From: an uncultured Bacteriovoracaceae bacterium
Lineage (GTDB): Bacteria; Bdellovibrionota; Bacteriovoracia; Bacteriovoracales; Bacteriovoracaceae
Assembly: GCA_938017795.1 (NCBI GenBank)
Contig: CALIJZ010000051.1
Coordinates: forward strand, 27,767 to 91,766
Direction of reading: 5' to 3'
DNA length: 64,000 nt
Part shown: piece by piece, positions 43,578-51,881 of the stretch
Layout: each line of letters begins with the position of its first letter
How positions within the stretch are numbered: the stretch's first letter is position 1
Position numbers and translations under genes: made by a program
The notes under the pieces: generated by a model
Databases searched by the model: none
What the model saw: the letters and a program-made list of their open reading frames with translations, nothing else
What the model was told of the DNA's origin: nothing

Positions 43578-43579
43578 AT

Positions 43580-44587
43580 CTATCCTTTATTAGGCGTACC
43601 TATTATATTTTTTAAAGTTCCAAGCTTTTCAATCTCAAATTTAATGAGATCACCTGGTTGAATCCACTTATCTAATTCAAGACCACAACCTGTACCTACT
43701 GTTCCACTACCTAGAAAATCAGTGGGCAATAAATATTCCTCTTTAGAAGCAAATTCAATCATCTCTGCCCATGTGAAATTTCCATCTCCAGATTGACCTT
43801 CACTCCATAACTCATCATTTATATAAGCTTTCATAGATAAATTTGGTTCAGCTCCAATCTCATCAGCTGTCACAATCACTGGTCCAACGACAGAACAAAA
43901 GTCTTTTCCTTTTGAAGGACCTAATCGAACGGACATTTCTTTTTTCTGAATATCTCTAGCGGAAACATCATTGAAGATAGTGAAACCAAAAATATGTTCG
44001 GCAGCATTATCTTTAGAGATATTTTTTCCCTTCTTTCCAATAATACATCCTAGCTCTAGTTCATAGTCAAGTTTCTGAGTATAGTTTGGCCATGGAATTA
44101 TATCATCAAGTCCAATAAAACCCGTAGTTGGTCCCTTATAATAAACTGGCATTTCATACCACGCTTCAGGAACAGGTTCTTTTCTCTTCTCAAAACCTTT
44201 TTTTACATGTTTTTCATGAATATAAAAATCTCTGTAGCAGTTAATTGAATCTATCGCTTTACCAAGGGTTACTGACTTGTCATCTTGTAAATCAAAAGAA
44301 AAATATCCTTTATCTCTAGTGTGAAGAACTCCTCTCTTACTTAGATCTTTAAATAAATCTAAAGATTCTTTCAAGAATCTAATCGCTTGATCGTTATTTT
44401 TTAATAATTTAGATAATGTATAAGGTGCAACCTGATAAGCTTTATCTGCCGGATTATAATAATCCTTTAACTCATAATGCGTCTTCCATAACAAGTTGAC
44501 ATCAATAATTGTTGAATCATTATAAAATAGACCTAAACGATTAAATTCACCTAGCTCAGTTTGTCTTTTATACATGCATACTTTCAT
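43580..44587 (-). CDS. Fumarylacetoacetate hydrolase family protein
   Basis: The last step of homogentisate breakdown is hydrolysis of fumarylacetoacetate to fumarate and acetoacetate, and this 335-residue FAH-fold protein fits that step. The metal-site pattern is present: LDYELELGCIIGKKGKNI, then IFNDVSARDIQ, then KGKDFCSVVGP and GSGTVGTGCGLE. It is of the bacterial two-domain type (N-terminal about 110 residues plus the catalytic domain). Its ATG overlaps the aminotransferase stop as ATGA. Context next to hmgA makes fumarylacetoacetase the best reading, though the family also cleaves other acylpyruvates. Confidence 0.88.
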   Translation of the reverse strand: MKVCMYKRQTELGEFNRLGLFYNDSTIIDVNLLWKTHYELKDYYNPADKAYQVAPYTLSKLLKNNDQAIRFLKESLDLFKDLSKRGVLHTRDKGYFSFDLQDDKSVTLGKAIDSINCYRDFYIHEKHVKKGFEKRKEPVPEAWYEMPVYYKGPTTGFIGLDDIIPWPNYTQKLDYELELGCIIGKKGKNISKDNAAEHIFGFTIFNDVSARDIQKKEMSVRLGPSKGKDFCSVVGPVIVTADEIGAEPNLSMKAYINDELWSEGQSGDGNFTWAEMIEFASKEEYLLPTDFLGSGTVGTGCGLELDKWIQPGDLIKFEIEKLGTLKNIIGTPNKG

Positions 44588-45711
44588 GAGATCCTTCCAA
44601 ATTTATCATTATACTTTGGTAATACTTTATTCATTGCCTCATAGAAATGATCCATCTCATCTTTTGTCCCAATTGAGATACGAACATATTCAGGCATTTC
44701 ATTAGATTTCAGATGTCGAATAATTACACCCTCATTCAATAGAGATTCAAAAAGATACATACTTGCTTCTGTTGAACCTGTTTTAAAAGTCACAAAATTT
44801 GTAACAGATTCAATAGGGTTAAAGTCATTTCTATAAAGGTATTTTAATAAATCTTTATAAAACATTTTATTTTTTCTTAATGTTCTTCTAAGGTGTGGTT
44901 GATCTTCTAGTGCACCTAGAGCTCCAACTTGTGCAAGAGCGTTTGGCTCAAAGGGTAATTTTACTTTTGTTAGATTTTTTATAAAGTTTTCATGAGCAAA
45001 ACCATAACCACATCTAATTCCTGATAATCCATAAGCCTTAGAGAAAGTTCTTAGAGTAATTACATTATCGTATCGATAATCCATAGAATTAGGGTAATCT
45101 TCACAAGCATCATCTGCATATTCAAAATAAGCTTCATCTAAAATAACAATGCAATGATCTGGAACATAACCCATTAAATAATCAAACTCTTTTTTGGTAA
45201 GATAAGTACCTGTTGGATTATTTGGATTCGCTATATAAACGGCTTTAGTTTTTTCTGTTATTTGAGCTGCCATTTTTTCAACATCATATCTATACTGCTC
45301 ATTGAGTGGAACAGTTTTTATATTTGCACCAACACCACGAGCTAAAATATAAAAACCAATAAATGTATTCTCACTTGTTACTATCTCATCACCTGGTTGA
45401 ATAAAGGCCCTTGCAATATAAGCCATAATACCTTCACTTCCATTTCCTAAAATAATATTCTCATTTTTAAGATGGTACATTTCACAAAGCTTTGCTTTCA
45501 AGGCATAAGCATGCATGTCAGGGTATCGATGCAAGTCCCATAATTTTTGAGTCATCGCTCTTATGGCAAAAGGTGAAGGTCCCAAAGGATTTTCGTTGCT
45601 TGCAAGTTTAGAGATTTTTGTTAATCCTTTTTCTCTAGCCAATTCTTCTATTGGCTTTCCAGCCTGGTATATTTTTAAGTTTTCTATATATTCAGGAACT
45701 AATTTCCTCAC
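44584..45711 (-). CDS. HisC-like PLP aminotransferase, probably aromatic
   Basis: The 375-residue class I/II aminotransferase is of the histidinol-phosphate aminotransferase type. Motifs include LASNENPLGPSP, the cofactor-binding NPNNPTGTYL, DEAYFEYAD, and the Schiff-base lysine in TLRTFSKAYGLSGIRCGYG, with the Arg motif YVRISIG. HisC-like enzymes often take aromatic amino acids, and as the first gene of an hmgA/FAH operon this one most likely makes 4-hydroxyphenylpyruvate from tyrosine. No histidine gene is near. The symbol hisC would be misleading here. Confidence 0.85.
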   Translation of the reverse strand: MRKLVPEYIENLKIYQAGKPIEELAREKGLTKISKLASNENPLGPSPFAIRAMTQKLWDLHRYPDMHAYALKAKLCEMYHLKNENIILGNGSEGIMAYIARAFIQPGDEIVTSENTFIGFYILARGVGANIKTVPLNEQYRYDVEKMAAQITEKTKAVYIANPNNPTGTYLTKKEFDYLMGYVPDHCIVILDEAYFEYADDACEDYPNSMDYRYDNVITLRTFSKAYGLSGIRCGYGFAHENFIKNLTKVKLPFEPNALAQVGALGALEDQPHLRRTLRKNKMFYKDLLKYLYRNDFNPIESVTNFVTFKTGSTEASMYLFESLLNEGVIIRHLKSNEMPEYVRISIGTKDEMDHFYEAMNKVLPKYNDKFGRIS

Positions 45712-45738
45712 GATATAACCTTCTTTTTATTGGATCAT

Positions 45739-45758
45739 TTATCTCTATAATGAGATAA
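45739..45758. promoter_or_regulatory. Palindrome in the promoter region between the homogentisate operon and fabI
   Basis: TTATCTC-TATAAT-GAGATAA is a perfect 7-bp inverted repeat with 6-base spacing, 28 bases upstream of the aminotransferase ATG and about 58 bases upstream of fabI. Its centre TATAAT is itself a perfect -10 hexamer on the plus strand. It may be a repressor operator covering promoters of one or both divergent units. Confidence 0.5.
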
Positions 45759-45816
45759 CATTCTATGTCATGAGCAGTCATTTAGGCTAGCTCTAGAGCG
45801 TTATACAAGGACTTTT

Positions 45817-46584
45817 ATGGAATTATTAACAGGTAAAAATGCTTTAATTTTAGGTGTAGCAAATGAGAGATCTATCGCTTGGGCAATTGCTAAAAAACTT
45901 AAGGAAAATGGTGCCAATATCGCTCTAAGCTATCAAGGTGAAGCTCTCAAAAAAAGAGTCGAGCCTTTGGCTCAAGAGCTAAATGTTGATTTTACTTTTG
46001 AACTAGATGTTACAAATGAAAGTCATATGACTGAGCTAGAAAATACAATTAAAAAATATTGGAATTCAATAGATATCATTATCCATTCTCTTGCATATGC
46101 TGAAAGAGAAGACTTGGCTAAGCCTTTTGTTCAAACAAGTAAAAAAGGTTTTATGAAAGCAATTGAAATTTCTGCTTTCTCACTTGTTGATGTAGTAAAT
46201 CGTTTGAAAAACTTATTAAATGAGAACGGCTCAATTATAACTATGACTTATCATGGATCAACTCAAGTCATTCCCGGATATAATGTTATGGGAGTAGCCA
46301 AAGCTACCCTAGAAGCTTCAATGAAGTATTTGGCTTATGATTTGGGTAAATCTAAAGTTAAAGTCAATGCTATTTCAGCGGGCCCTATTAGAACATTAGC
46401 GGCAAGTGGGATAAAAGGTTTTAGAGAAAAATTAAACTTCGCAAAAGAAAAAGCAGCACTTAAAGAAAATGTTTCAACTGAAGATGTTGCAAAAACAGCA
46501 CTTTATTTATCTAGTGATTTGTCTTCAGGTGTTACAGGTGAAGTCATTTATGTTGATGCCGGCCTATCAATCATTGGAGGCTAG
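45817..46584 (+). CDS. fabI: Enoyl-[acyl-carrier-protein] reductase (NADH), FabI type
   Basis: The enzyme carries out the last reduction of each fatty-acid elongation cycle. The 255-residue SDR protein has the FabI cofactor start (LTGKNALILGVANERSIAWA), IIHSLAYAERED, and the catalytic Tyr-x6-Lys in GYNVMGVAKA, followed by VNAISAGPIRTLAASGI. This is the triclosan-sensitive class by family. ATG 45817 has AAGGAC upstream. It is divergent from the homogentisate operon and ends 3 bp from the convergent lipoprotein gene. Confidence 0.95.
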   Translation: MELLTGKNALILGVANERSIAWAIAKKLKENGANIALSYQGEALKKRVEPLAQELNVDFTFELDVTNESHMTELENTIKKYWNSIDIIIHSLAYAEREDLAKPFVQTSKKGFMKAIEISAFSLVDVVNRLKNLLNENGSIITMTYHGSTQVIPGYNVMGVAKATLEASMKYLAYDLGKSKVKVNAISAGPIRTLAASGIKGFREKLNFAKEKAALKENVSTEDVAKTALYLSSDLSSGVTGEVIYVDAGLSIIGG

Positions 46585-46587
46585 AAC

Positions 46588-47358
46588 TTAGAGAGTTAAA
46601 TTCTTCAAAGTCTTTAAATAGTCAGGAGCAATTTTTTTGACTTCTTTAAAAAAACTATTAAATAACTTTGGATAATTATCTATGACTTGAACTTCTGAAT
46701 TAATTAAATGTGAATAAGATTTTCTTGATACTAGCTTATTTAATCTTTCTATCTTCTCAACAGGCACATCTTTGAATTGATTATAAATCATGGCCATTCT
46801 TCTTTTCTCATTCGCTTTTTGTATAAAAGGTGAAAACTTTCCTAATATTCCACTCGTTATCTCTTTTGGAAGAATTGAGCTAAAAGCTCCGACACTAGAA
46901 GTGTTCATCACTTTTTCAAGCATTTCTGATTTTTTTGAATTTTTAAGATAGGTCGCAATTGCAGCTTGTTTTTCTTTAGGAAAAGGGTTTGAAGTAAAAA
47001 TAGTTCCCAAAACTCCCATCATAGATTCATCCATCTTAAGTGGCTTATTATATTTCTTAACTTCTTTTTGAGTTTCTATAATCTCTTCCAACTCAATAAC
47101 GTTTAGACGTTCAAGGTTAGTTTGAAATACCTTTCTTTTATTATCTTTCGTATCTGCAATAAATCGATTTGTAATTGATTTTAAACTATCTGGAAAAATA
47201 CCTATCTTTCCAATTTTATTTATAAAACTCTCTTGAGAAGAGTCCGCATAAGAAGTGTTTCCTAGAATTATTTGATTAATTAGGTTCTGTTTTTTGGCTT
47301 CCGGAGTACTGGCACAGGAAAATATAAATAAAATAAAAATAAATCTTAAATAAAACAT
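46588..47358 (-). CDS. Lipoprotein of unknown function
   Basis: The 256-residue product has a lipobox IFSC (Cys about residue 15), followed by Ala-Ser. The mature protein is helical and Lys-rich, with two hydrophobic-Gly stretches around MDESMMGVLGTIFTSNPFP and SSVGAFSSILPKEITSGILG. It is loosely reminiscent of DUF2059-type proteins, but I do not assign it. It is monocistronic; its promoter region is shared with the divergent DUF309 gene (about 40 bp). Confidence 0.65.
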   Translation of the reverse strand: MFYLRFIFILFIFSCASTPEAKKQNLINQIILGNTSYADSSQESFINKIGKIGIFPDSLKSITNRFIADTKDNKRKVFQTNLERLNVIELEEIIETQKEVKKYNKPLKMDESMMGVLGTIFTSNPFPKEKQAAIATYLKNSKKSEMLEKVMNTSSVGAFSSILPKEITSGILGKFSPFIQKANEKRRMAMIYNQFKDVPVEKIERLNKLVSRKSYSHLINSEVQVIDNYPKLFNSFFKEVKKIAPDYLKTLKNLTL

Positions 47359-47400
47359 TGTAGCCCTTCTTTTAATAATTCATAAAAGTATAATGATATT

Positions 47401-47829
47401 ATGACTGATTATCCATTTGGTTCATTTGGACCTGAACATCTAAAGAAAATTGCCCCTGGTATACACGCATTTAACTCTCAAAAATACTGGGAATGTCATG
47501 AAGAACTCGAAGACGTCTGGCTAGAAGACAGAAATGACCCTGCTAGAAATGTTTATTGGGCGATTATTCAAGTTGCAGCCTCCATGGTGCACTTCAGAGA
47601 AGATAAACTGATAGGAACTGAGGGAATGCTTAACAAAGCTAAAAATAAGTTTAAAAGATGCAGAGATCAAAAATTTATTCTTACTGATTTAGTTTTTGAT
47701 TATCTTGACTGGATTGAGCTCGAAGATTTAGTAATGGGCATCCCAAATACTGATACCTCACTTGAAGATTATAAAAAAATTTTTGAGTTTAGATTTAAAA
47801 AATATCCCTATAAAAAAGGCCAAGAATAA
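47401..47829 (+). CDS. DUF309-family protein
   Basis: The 142-residue all-helical cytosolic protein has the DUF309 core: YWECHEELEDVWLEDRNDPA with the His/Glu pair typical of the family, and YWAIIQVAASMVHFREDK. The biochemical role of the family is not established; the conserved H-x3-E and later His hint at metal binding. A TATAAT hexamer ends about 8 bases before the start codon, suggesting a very short leader or leaderless message. An attenuated hairpin overlaps the stop. Confidence 0.8.
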   Translation: MTDYPFGSFGPEHLKKIAPGIHAFNSQKYWECHEELEDVWLEDRNDPARNVYWAIIQVAASMVHFREDKLIGTEGMLNKAKNKFKRCRDQKFILTDLVFDYLDWIELEDLVMGIPNTDTSLEDYKKIFEFRFKKYPYKKGQE

Positions 47830-47840
47830 TCTCGGCCTTT
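47815..47840 (+). terminator. Probable terminator overlapping the DUF309 stop
   Basis: AAAGGCC (47815-47821) pairs with GGCCTTT (47834-47840). The stem continues past one mismatch as AGA/TCT and closes a 4-base loop. The tail TTTAATAAAGTTTTT is only partly T-rich, so strength is moderate. It also faces the minus-strand beta-propeller gene, whose stop is at 47860. Confidence 0.6.
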
Positions 47841-47859
47841 AATAAAGTTTTTAAGTAAT

Positions 47860-50790
47860 TTAATTAATAGAAATTTCAAGTAGACCATACATTCCTTGAG
47901 AAATATAGGCCTTTGTCTTACGCTTATCTAAAGTTACATTTCTAAATCCATAAACATATTCAGCATTTCCATCTTTTTTACTCTGATCATAAGCTGACTC
48001 AATCTTTAACTTCTCAATCTGACTAGATCGTTTAGCTATTTTATACATTGAGATTAGCTTTTTACTTTTTGTAATAAAGTATAGATCTTTATCTTTCTTA
48101 AAAGTTTTTACTAACTGAGAATTAATTGTCTCTGAAAGATATCGAGGCCTAGAGATTATTTCTCCTCTCTTAGTAATCCTCCATAAATCTAATCTTCCCT
48201 CAGATGAGGTTAATGTTAAATATTTACCTTCACCATACTTATTTGTAGCAATTGATTTCTCAACATAATCAACCAGAGTCGCATTTTTCTTCCCAATTTT
48301 AAGAGAATAAGTTTTTGACTCTCTTGGGTAATAACCTCTTCCTCTACCAATACGAGAAGATCGCATTTCATAATTGAATGGAAAAAATGTATATCCACTT
48401 CCCCCAGTTATCATATAATTATTTGCAAGATCCAAAGGATAACCTGGAATATTTACTGCAGCTTTTTTACAAGATAAGTTATTTCCAATTAAATCAATTT
48501 TTTTAATAAATCCAAACTTATACATCACTCCATGAGCTTGCCTAGTCTTTAAATCAGTAGGCTGTACTCGAGCTACGTTATAAGCAAAAAACTTTCCTCC
48601 TGCAGTGTAAAATTTCGCTTCATATGAATTTTTATCTCCCATGAACTCTGAGCATGATCGATCTTTTGATATCTTTTTAAGATCTCCATCGCTTAATAAG
48701 TACATCTCATTATGACTTTTAATTTCAAAAACTGAGGCATCATTTAAAGTATGTGCTTCAAGAGAAAACCACCCTTTGTCCATTTGCTCTTTAGTAAATT
48801 TAATAGTCTCGCCTTCATTCACTTTCATCGATCTAAAGTTAAAATCTACATATCTAAGGGACTCAACTACTTCTCTTTGATGGCCATGCTTAAGTTTTTT
48901 CATAATAGCTTTAGCTAGAATTAACTTAATTACATTACCATTGCTCCTACTCCACTTAACTTTTCCTTTAATTTTTCTTATCTCTAAAACTTCATTCTTT
49001 TCAGCGTCAGAATTACTAAGCTTTACTTTTCTAAACTCAATCCCTTCATTTGTTTGTACAACTTGTACTCCCATTGTCTTTGAAATAATTTTAAAATCAA
49101 TAATATTACGTGCTAGTTCAAGAACACTTAAAGTATTTAAGAAACCAGATTTATTTTTATTATTTGAAAAAGTCACTAACTCTTTATCAGAAAAGGAATT
49201 AATTTTTCCTATCTCTACGTTTGAAAATACTCGTTTTAACCAATTGCTTTCACCTTGGATTTTAGCTCCTGCAGAAAGTTCCCTCTTCTTTAAATCTACT
49301 TTGACTAACTTTGCACCAGATTTTGAACGCCAAGAATCTTTTATTCTATAACTAACAGGAAAAAGAATTTCAAAAGATGAATCTGAGATAGGTAGAATCT
49401 CAAAATTCTTATCTTCTCCATTTAATTGGGCCCATACTTTTTCTTCATCAAAAATCAAAGTATCAACTTCTATATGCTTAATTCCTTTAACTGTTTTCTT
49501 GATTTCAAAAATCTTAGCCTGAGGATACCTTGTTCTATTTTCTCCAACACCTGGAACAATCCACCCTAAACCTATGATGAAATCTTTATTCTTATATTTC
49601 ACAGGAAATGATTTAGAGATCCATCCATCAAAATGAAGTCTACCAAGGTAATTAAAACCTTCTTTAAGATTAGACATATCAATTAAATCAAATGGATCAA
49701 TCTCATTAGCTGGAACCCAAAACGTATAAAGAAGATCACCAGAAACTCTAACATCTTGCAAGTTAGCATGAAGACCTTTTGTATCTTTTAATATTAATCT
49801 TTTGTTTTCAATAGATTCGAGAATTGTTTCAGATTTATGAACTTCAAATGCTTCAATCGCAATTTTAGTAGGTTCTCTTTTTTCTCGATAATTAGAAACA
49901 GTTACAATATGATTTGAATGCATGAACATCTGAGATCTCTCAGAGATTCTACCTTTTGTTTTCATTGTTTGAACTTTAACAATCTTCCCATCTTCACTTG
50001 AGATATCAAATAGATCTACATATCCCTTGTTCATAGACCAATTACCTCTAGAGCTTAAAACATAGTAATTTGAACCATTTTGAAAAACATTCATTTTACC
50101 AATATACATATCTTTAGAATGTAATTGTTCTTGATTAATTTTTTTCATCTGAGCTTTTTCAATTTTAAGTGAGGTAATTTGAGCTTTTCTTTCAGATGAT
50201 GAGTAATTTTCAGTAACTGTATAAAGTACATCTCCAACCAATCTAGATGATTCTAAGTGACCTCCAATGCTCTTCTCACTGATTAACTTCAACTCTGAAG
50301 TGTTTGAAACATCAATTTGATAAATATTAGTTACATAATTTGATCCCATATATGATCTGCCATAACTCCACTCTGAATTTACAACTAAAACCATTTCTGC
50401 ATCTTTTAAATAATACATCTCACTATTATAGTTATTATATATAGGTAACCTTGCTTTTATTTTAGGAAGCTCTGGACCATCTTCAAACGATATCACTTGA
50501 AAGCCCCGATATGAGTTTAATAAAAACAATTCTTTATGACCTTCTGCTCCTATTTTAAAAACATCAGATTCCTGAATCTCTCTTTGAGTCGCCTTAGAAG
50601 CTCCAGCTCTAGCTCTTCCAAGTTCACTATATCTTCTATGGTAAGTTTGATTAGCGAACTGAGTTTGTCCTCTATATGGTTTTGAAATCTTCTCAAGAAA
50701 CTTCTTTGTTAAAAGCTCCTTCTTTGGAAGATAAGAGTCTACACTCTGCCCATATCCAATCATTGCTGTTAGTAATAAAATCCACTTCAT
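47860..50790 (-). CDS. Large secreted beta-propeller protein (PF09826-like)
   Basis: The 976-residue product has a signal peptide (about 1-16, ending GQSVDS). The N-terminal half resembles the Beta_propel family of secreted C-terminal beta-propeller proteins: EGHKELFLLNSYRGFQVISF, NIYQIDVSNTSELKLI, ESSRLVGDVLYTVTENYSSS, and blade-like repeats onward. The C-terminal 300 residues continue with strand-rich blades (TYSLKIGKKNATLVDYVEK, GRLDLWRITKRGE, FRNVTLDKRKTKAYISQGMYG). It contains few cysteines. It is probably a periplasmic or surface binding protein; the ligand is unknown. It is monocistronic, with a 250-bp upstream gap. Confidence 0.75.
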   Translation of the reverse strand: MKWILLLTAMIGYGQSVDSYLPKKELLTKKFLEKISKPYRGQTQFANQTYHRRYSELGRARAGASKATQREIQESDVFKIGAEGHKELFLLNSYRGFQVISFEDGPELPKIKARLPIYNNYNSEMYYLKDAEMVLVVNSEWSYGRSYMGSNYVTNIYQIDVSNTSELKLISEKSIGGHLESSRLVGDVLYTVTENYSSSERKAQITSLKIEKAQMKKINQEQLHSKDMYIGKMNVFQNGSNYYVLSSRGNWSMNKGYVDLFDISSEDGKIVKVQTMKTKGRISERSQMFMHSNHIVTVSNYREKREPTKIAIEAFEVHKSETILESIENKRLILKDTKGLHANLQDVRVSGDLLYTFWVPANEIDPFDLIDMSNLKEGFNYLGRLHFDGWISKSFPVKYKNKDFIIGLGWIVPGVGENRTRYPQAKIFEIKKTVKGIKHIEVDTLIFDEEKVWAQLNGEDKNFEILPISDSSFEILFPVSYRIKDSWRSKSGAKLVKVDLKKRELSAGAKIQGESNWLKRVFSNVEIGKINSFSDKELVTFSNNKNKSGFLNTLSVLELARNIIDFKIISKTMGVQVVQTNEGIEFRKVKLSNSDAEKNEVLEIRKIKGKVKWSRSNGNVIKLILAKAIMKKLKHGHQREVVESLRYVDFNFRSMKVNEGETIKFTKEQMDKGWFSLEAHTLNDASVFEIKSHNEMYLLSDGDLKKISKDRSCSEFMGDKNSYEAKFYTAGGKFFAYNVARVQPTDLKTRQAHGVMYKFGFIKKIDLIGNNLSCKKAAVNIPGYPLDLANNYMITGGSGYTFFPFNYEMRSSRIGRGRGYYPRESKTYSLKIGKKNATLVDYVEKSIATNKYGEGKYLTLTSSEGRLDLWRITKRGEIISRPRYLSETINSQLVKTFKKDKDLYFITKSKKLISMYKIAKRSSQIEKLKIESAYDQSKKDGNAEYVYGFRNVTLDKRKTKAYISQGMYGLLEISIN

Positions 50791-51042
50791 TTTTTCCCCT
50801 TTTAATTCTATTTAGAAAGTTCTTTTCTATTTATTCAAACGAAATGTAATGGTGCGATCAAGACTAAGCAACATCAAAATACTCACATTTTAAATTATTT
50901 TTATCCCACCTTTGCACCGGCTTAAAACGAACTAAAATCTTCTCAGAATAAAATCTGGCAATACTCCACTACAATTTGTCATTTTATAAAAAAGCAGTGT
51001 CAATATTTCCAAAAATCTTACATTTTTGTATACTGAATACAC

Positions 51043-51762
51043 ATGTTAACACTTAAACTATTTTTACAATCTTTAAAATATCTCTTTTCTGATAAAGTTT
51101 TATTCATACTAACGATTATTCCAGTTCTGTTTGGCCTCATTTTATATGCTGGAGGCTTTTATTATATGATGGGCTTTATTTCTGCATTTAAGTTTGGTTG
51201 GTTAGGAGGTTTTCTAGGGTTAAACTCCTGGCTTCTATCAATCCTTTCATGGATTCTAAAACTTGTTTTTGGTATATTGTCATACTTTTTAGTTAATTGG
51301 ACTTTTGTACTTTTTGTATCACTTGTCGGTTGTATTTTTAATGAATACATTAGCCAAAGAATTGAAAAACTTTCAAAAAATCAACCAATTGAGCCACTTG
51401 GTAAAGTTTTTACTAAAATGAAGTCTCAAGTGTTATTTATATTAATTAATGAGGCTAAAAAGCTAAGCTTCATAATCTTTTTTACTATTCTAGCTTTTGT
51501 TTTTGGGTATATCCTACCTCCTCTTTCCTTTTTAATTTCTTTTCTCTTAGTTGCGATTCAGTTTGTAGATTATACCTGGTATCGAAAAAGCCTTTCTTTT
51601 TCAAAATGCATGCTAGATGTTAGGAGAAATATTGTTCATTATAGTTTATCCGGAGCGTTATATTTTTTTCTTATTAGTATTCCCATAGTCAATTTATTTG
51701 TTCCAGCTATTGCTACTGGTCACTTCAGCCTTTTCTTCAACTTTCATAAAAAAACCAATTAA
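51043..51762 (+). CDS. EI24/CysZ-like inner-membrane protein
   Basis: The 239-residue membrane protein belongs to the EI24 domain family, which includes the CysZ sulfate permease. It has hydrophobic helices at about 22-45, 55-100 (two re-entrant segments), 140-180 and 205-235. The C-terminal pattern SFSKCMLDVRRNIVHYSLSG, then ALYFFLISIPIVNLFVPAIA, is typical. Sulfate transport is possible, but no sulfur genes are nearby, so the substrate is left open. A TATACT box lies about 14 bases upstream. Confidence 0.75.
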   Translation: MLTLKLFLQSLKYLFSDKVLFILTIIPVLFGLILYAGGFYYMMGFISAFKFGWLGGFLGLNSWLLSILSWILKLVFGILSYFLVNWTFVLFVSLVGCIFNEYISQRIEKLSKNQPIEPLGKVFTKMKSQVLFILINEAKKLSFIIFFTILAFVFGYILPPLSFLISFLLVAIQFVDYTWYRKSLSFSKCMLDVRRNIVHYSLSGALYFFLISIPIVNLFVPAIATGHFSLFFNFHKKTN

Positions 51763-51881
51763 GACCCAACGCATTAGACTTGTTCAATTACGTCAAAGTC
51801 GTGAAGAAATTTCAATTTTTCTTTCAATATACTTATATAATGATACAGATATTTTATCATTTAATTTTCCTGGGAGGAAAA

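Noticed and set aside
48941..49351. 136-codon plus-strand frame inside the beta-propeller gene
   Set aside because: It is a Leu/Phe-rich antisense shadow of the larger gene, without a ribosome site or family features.
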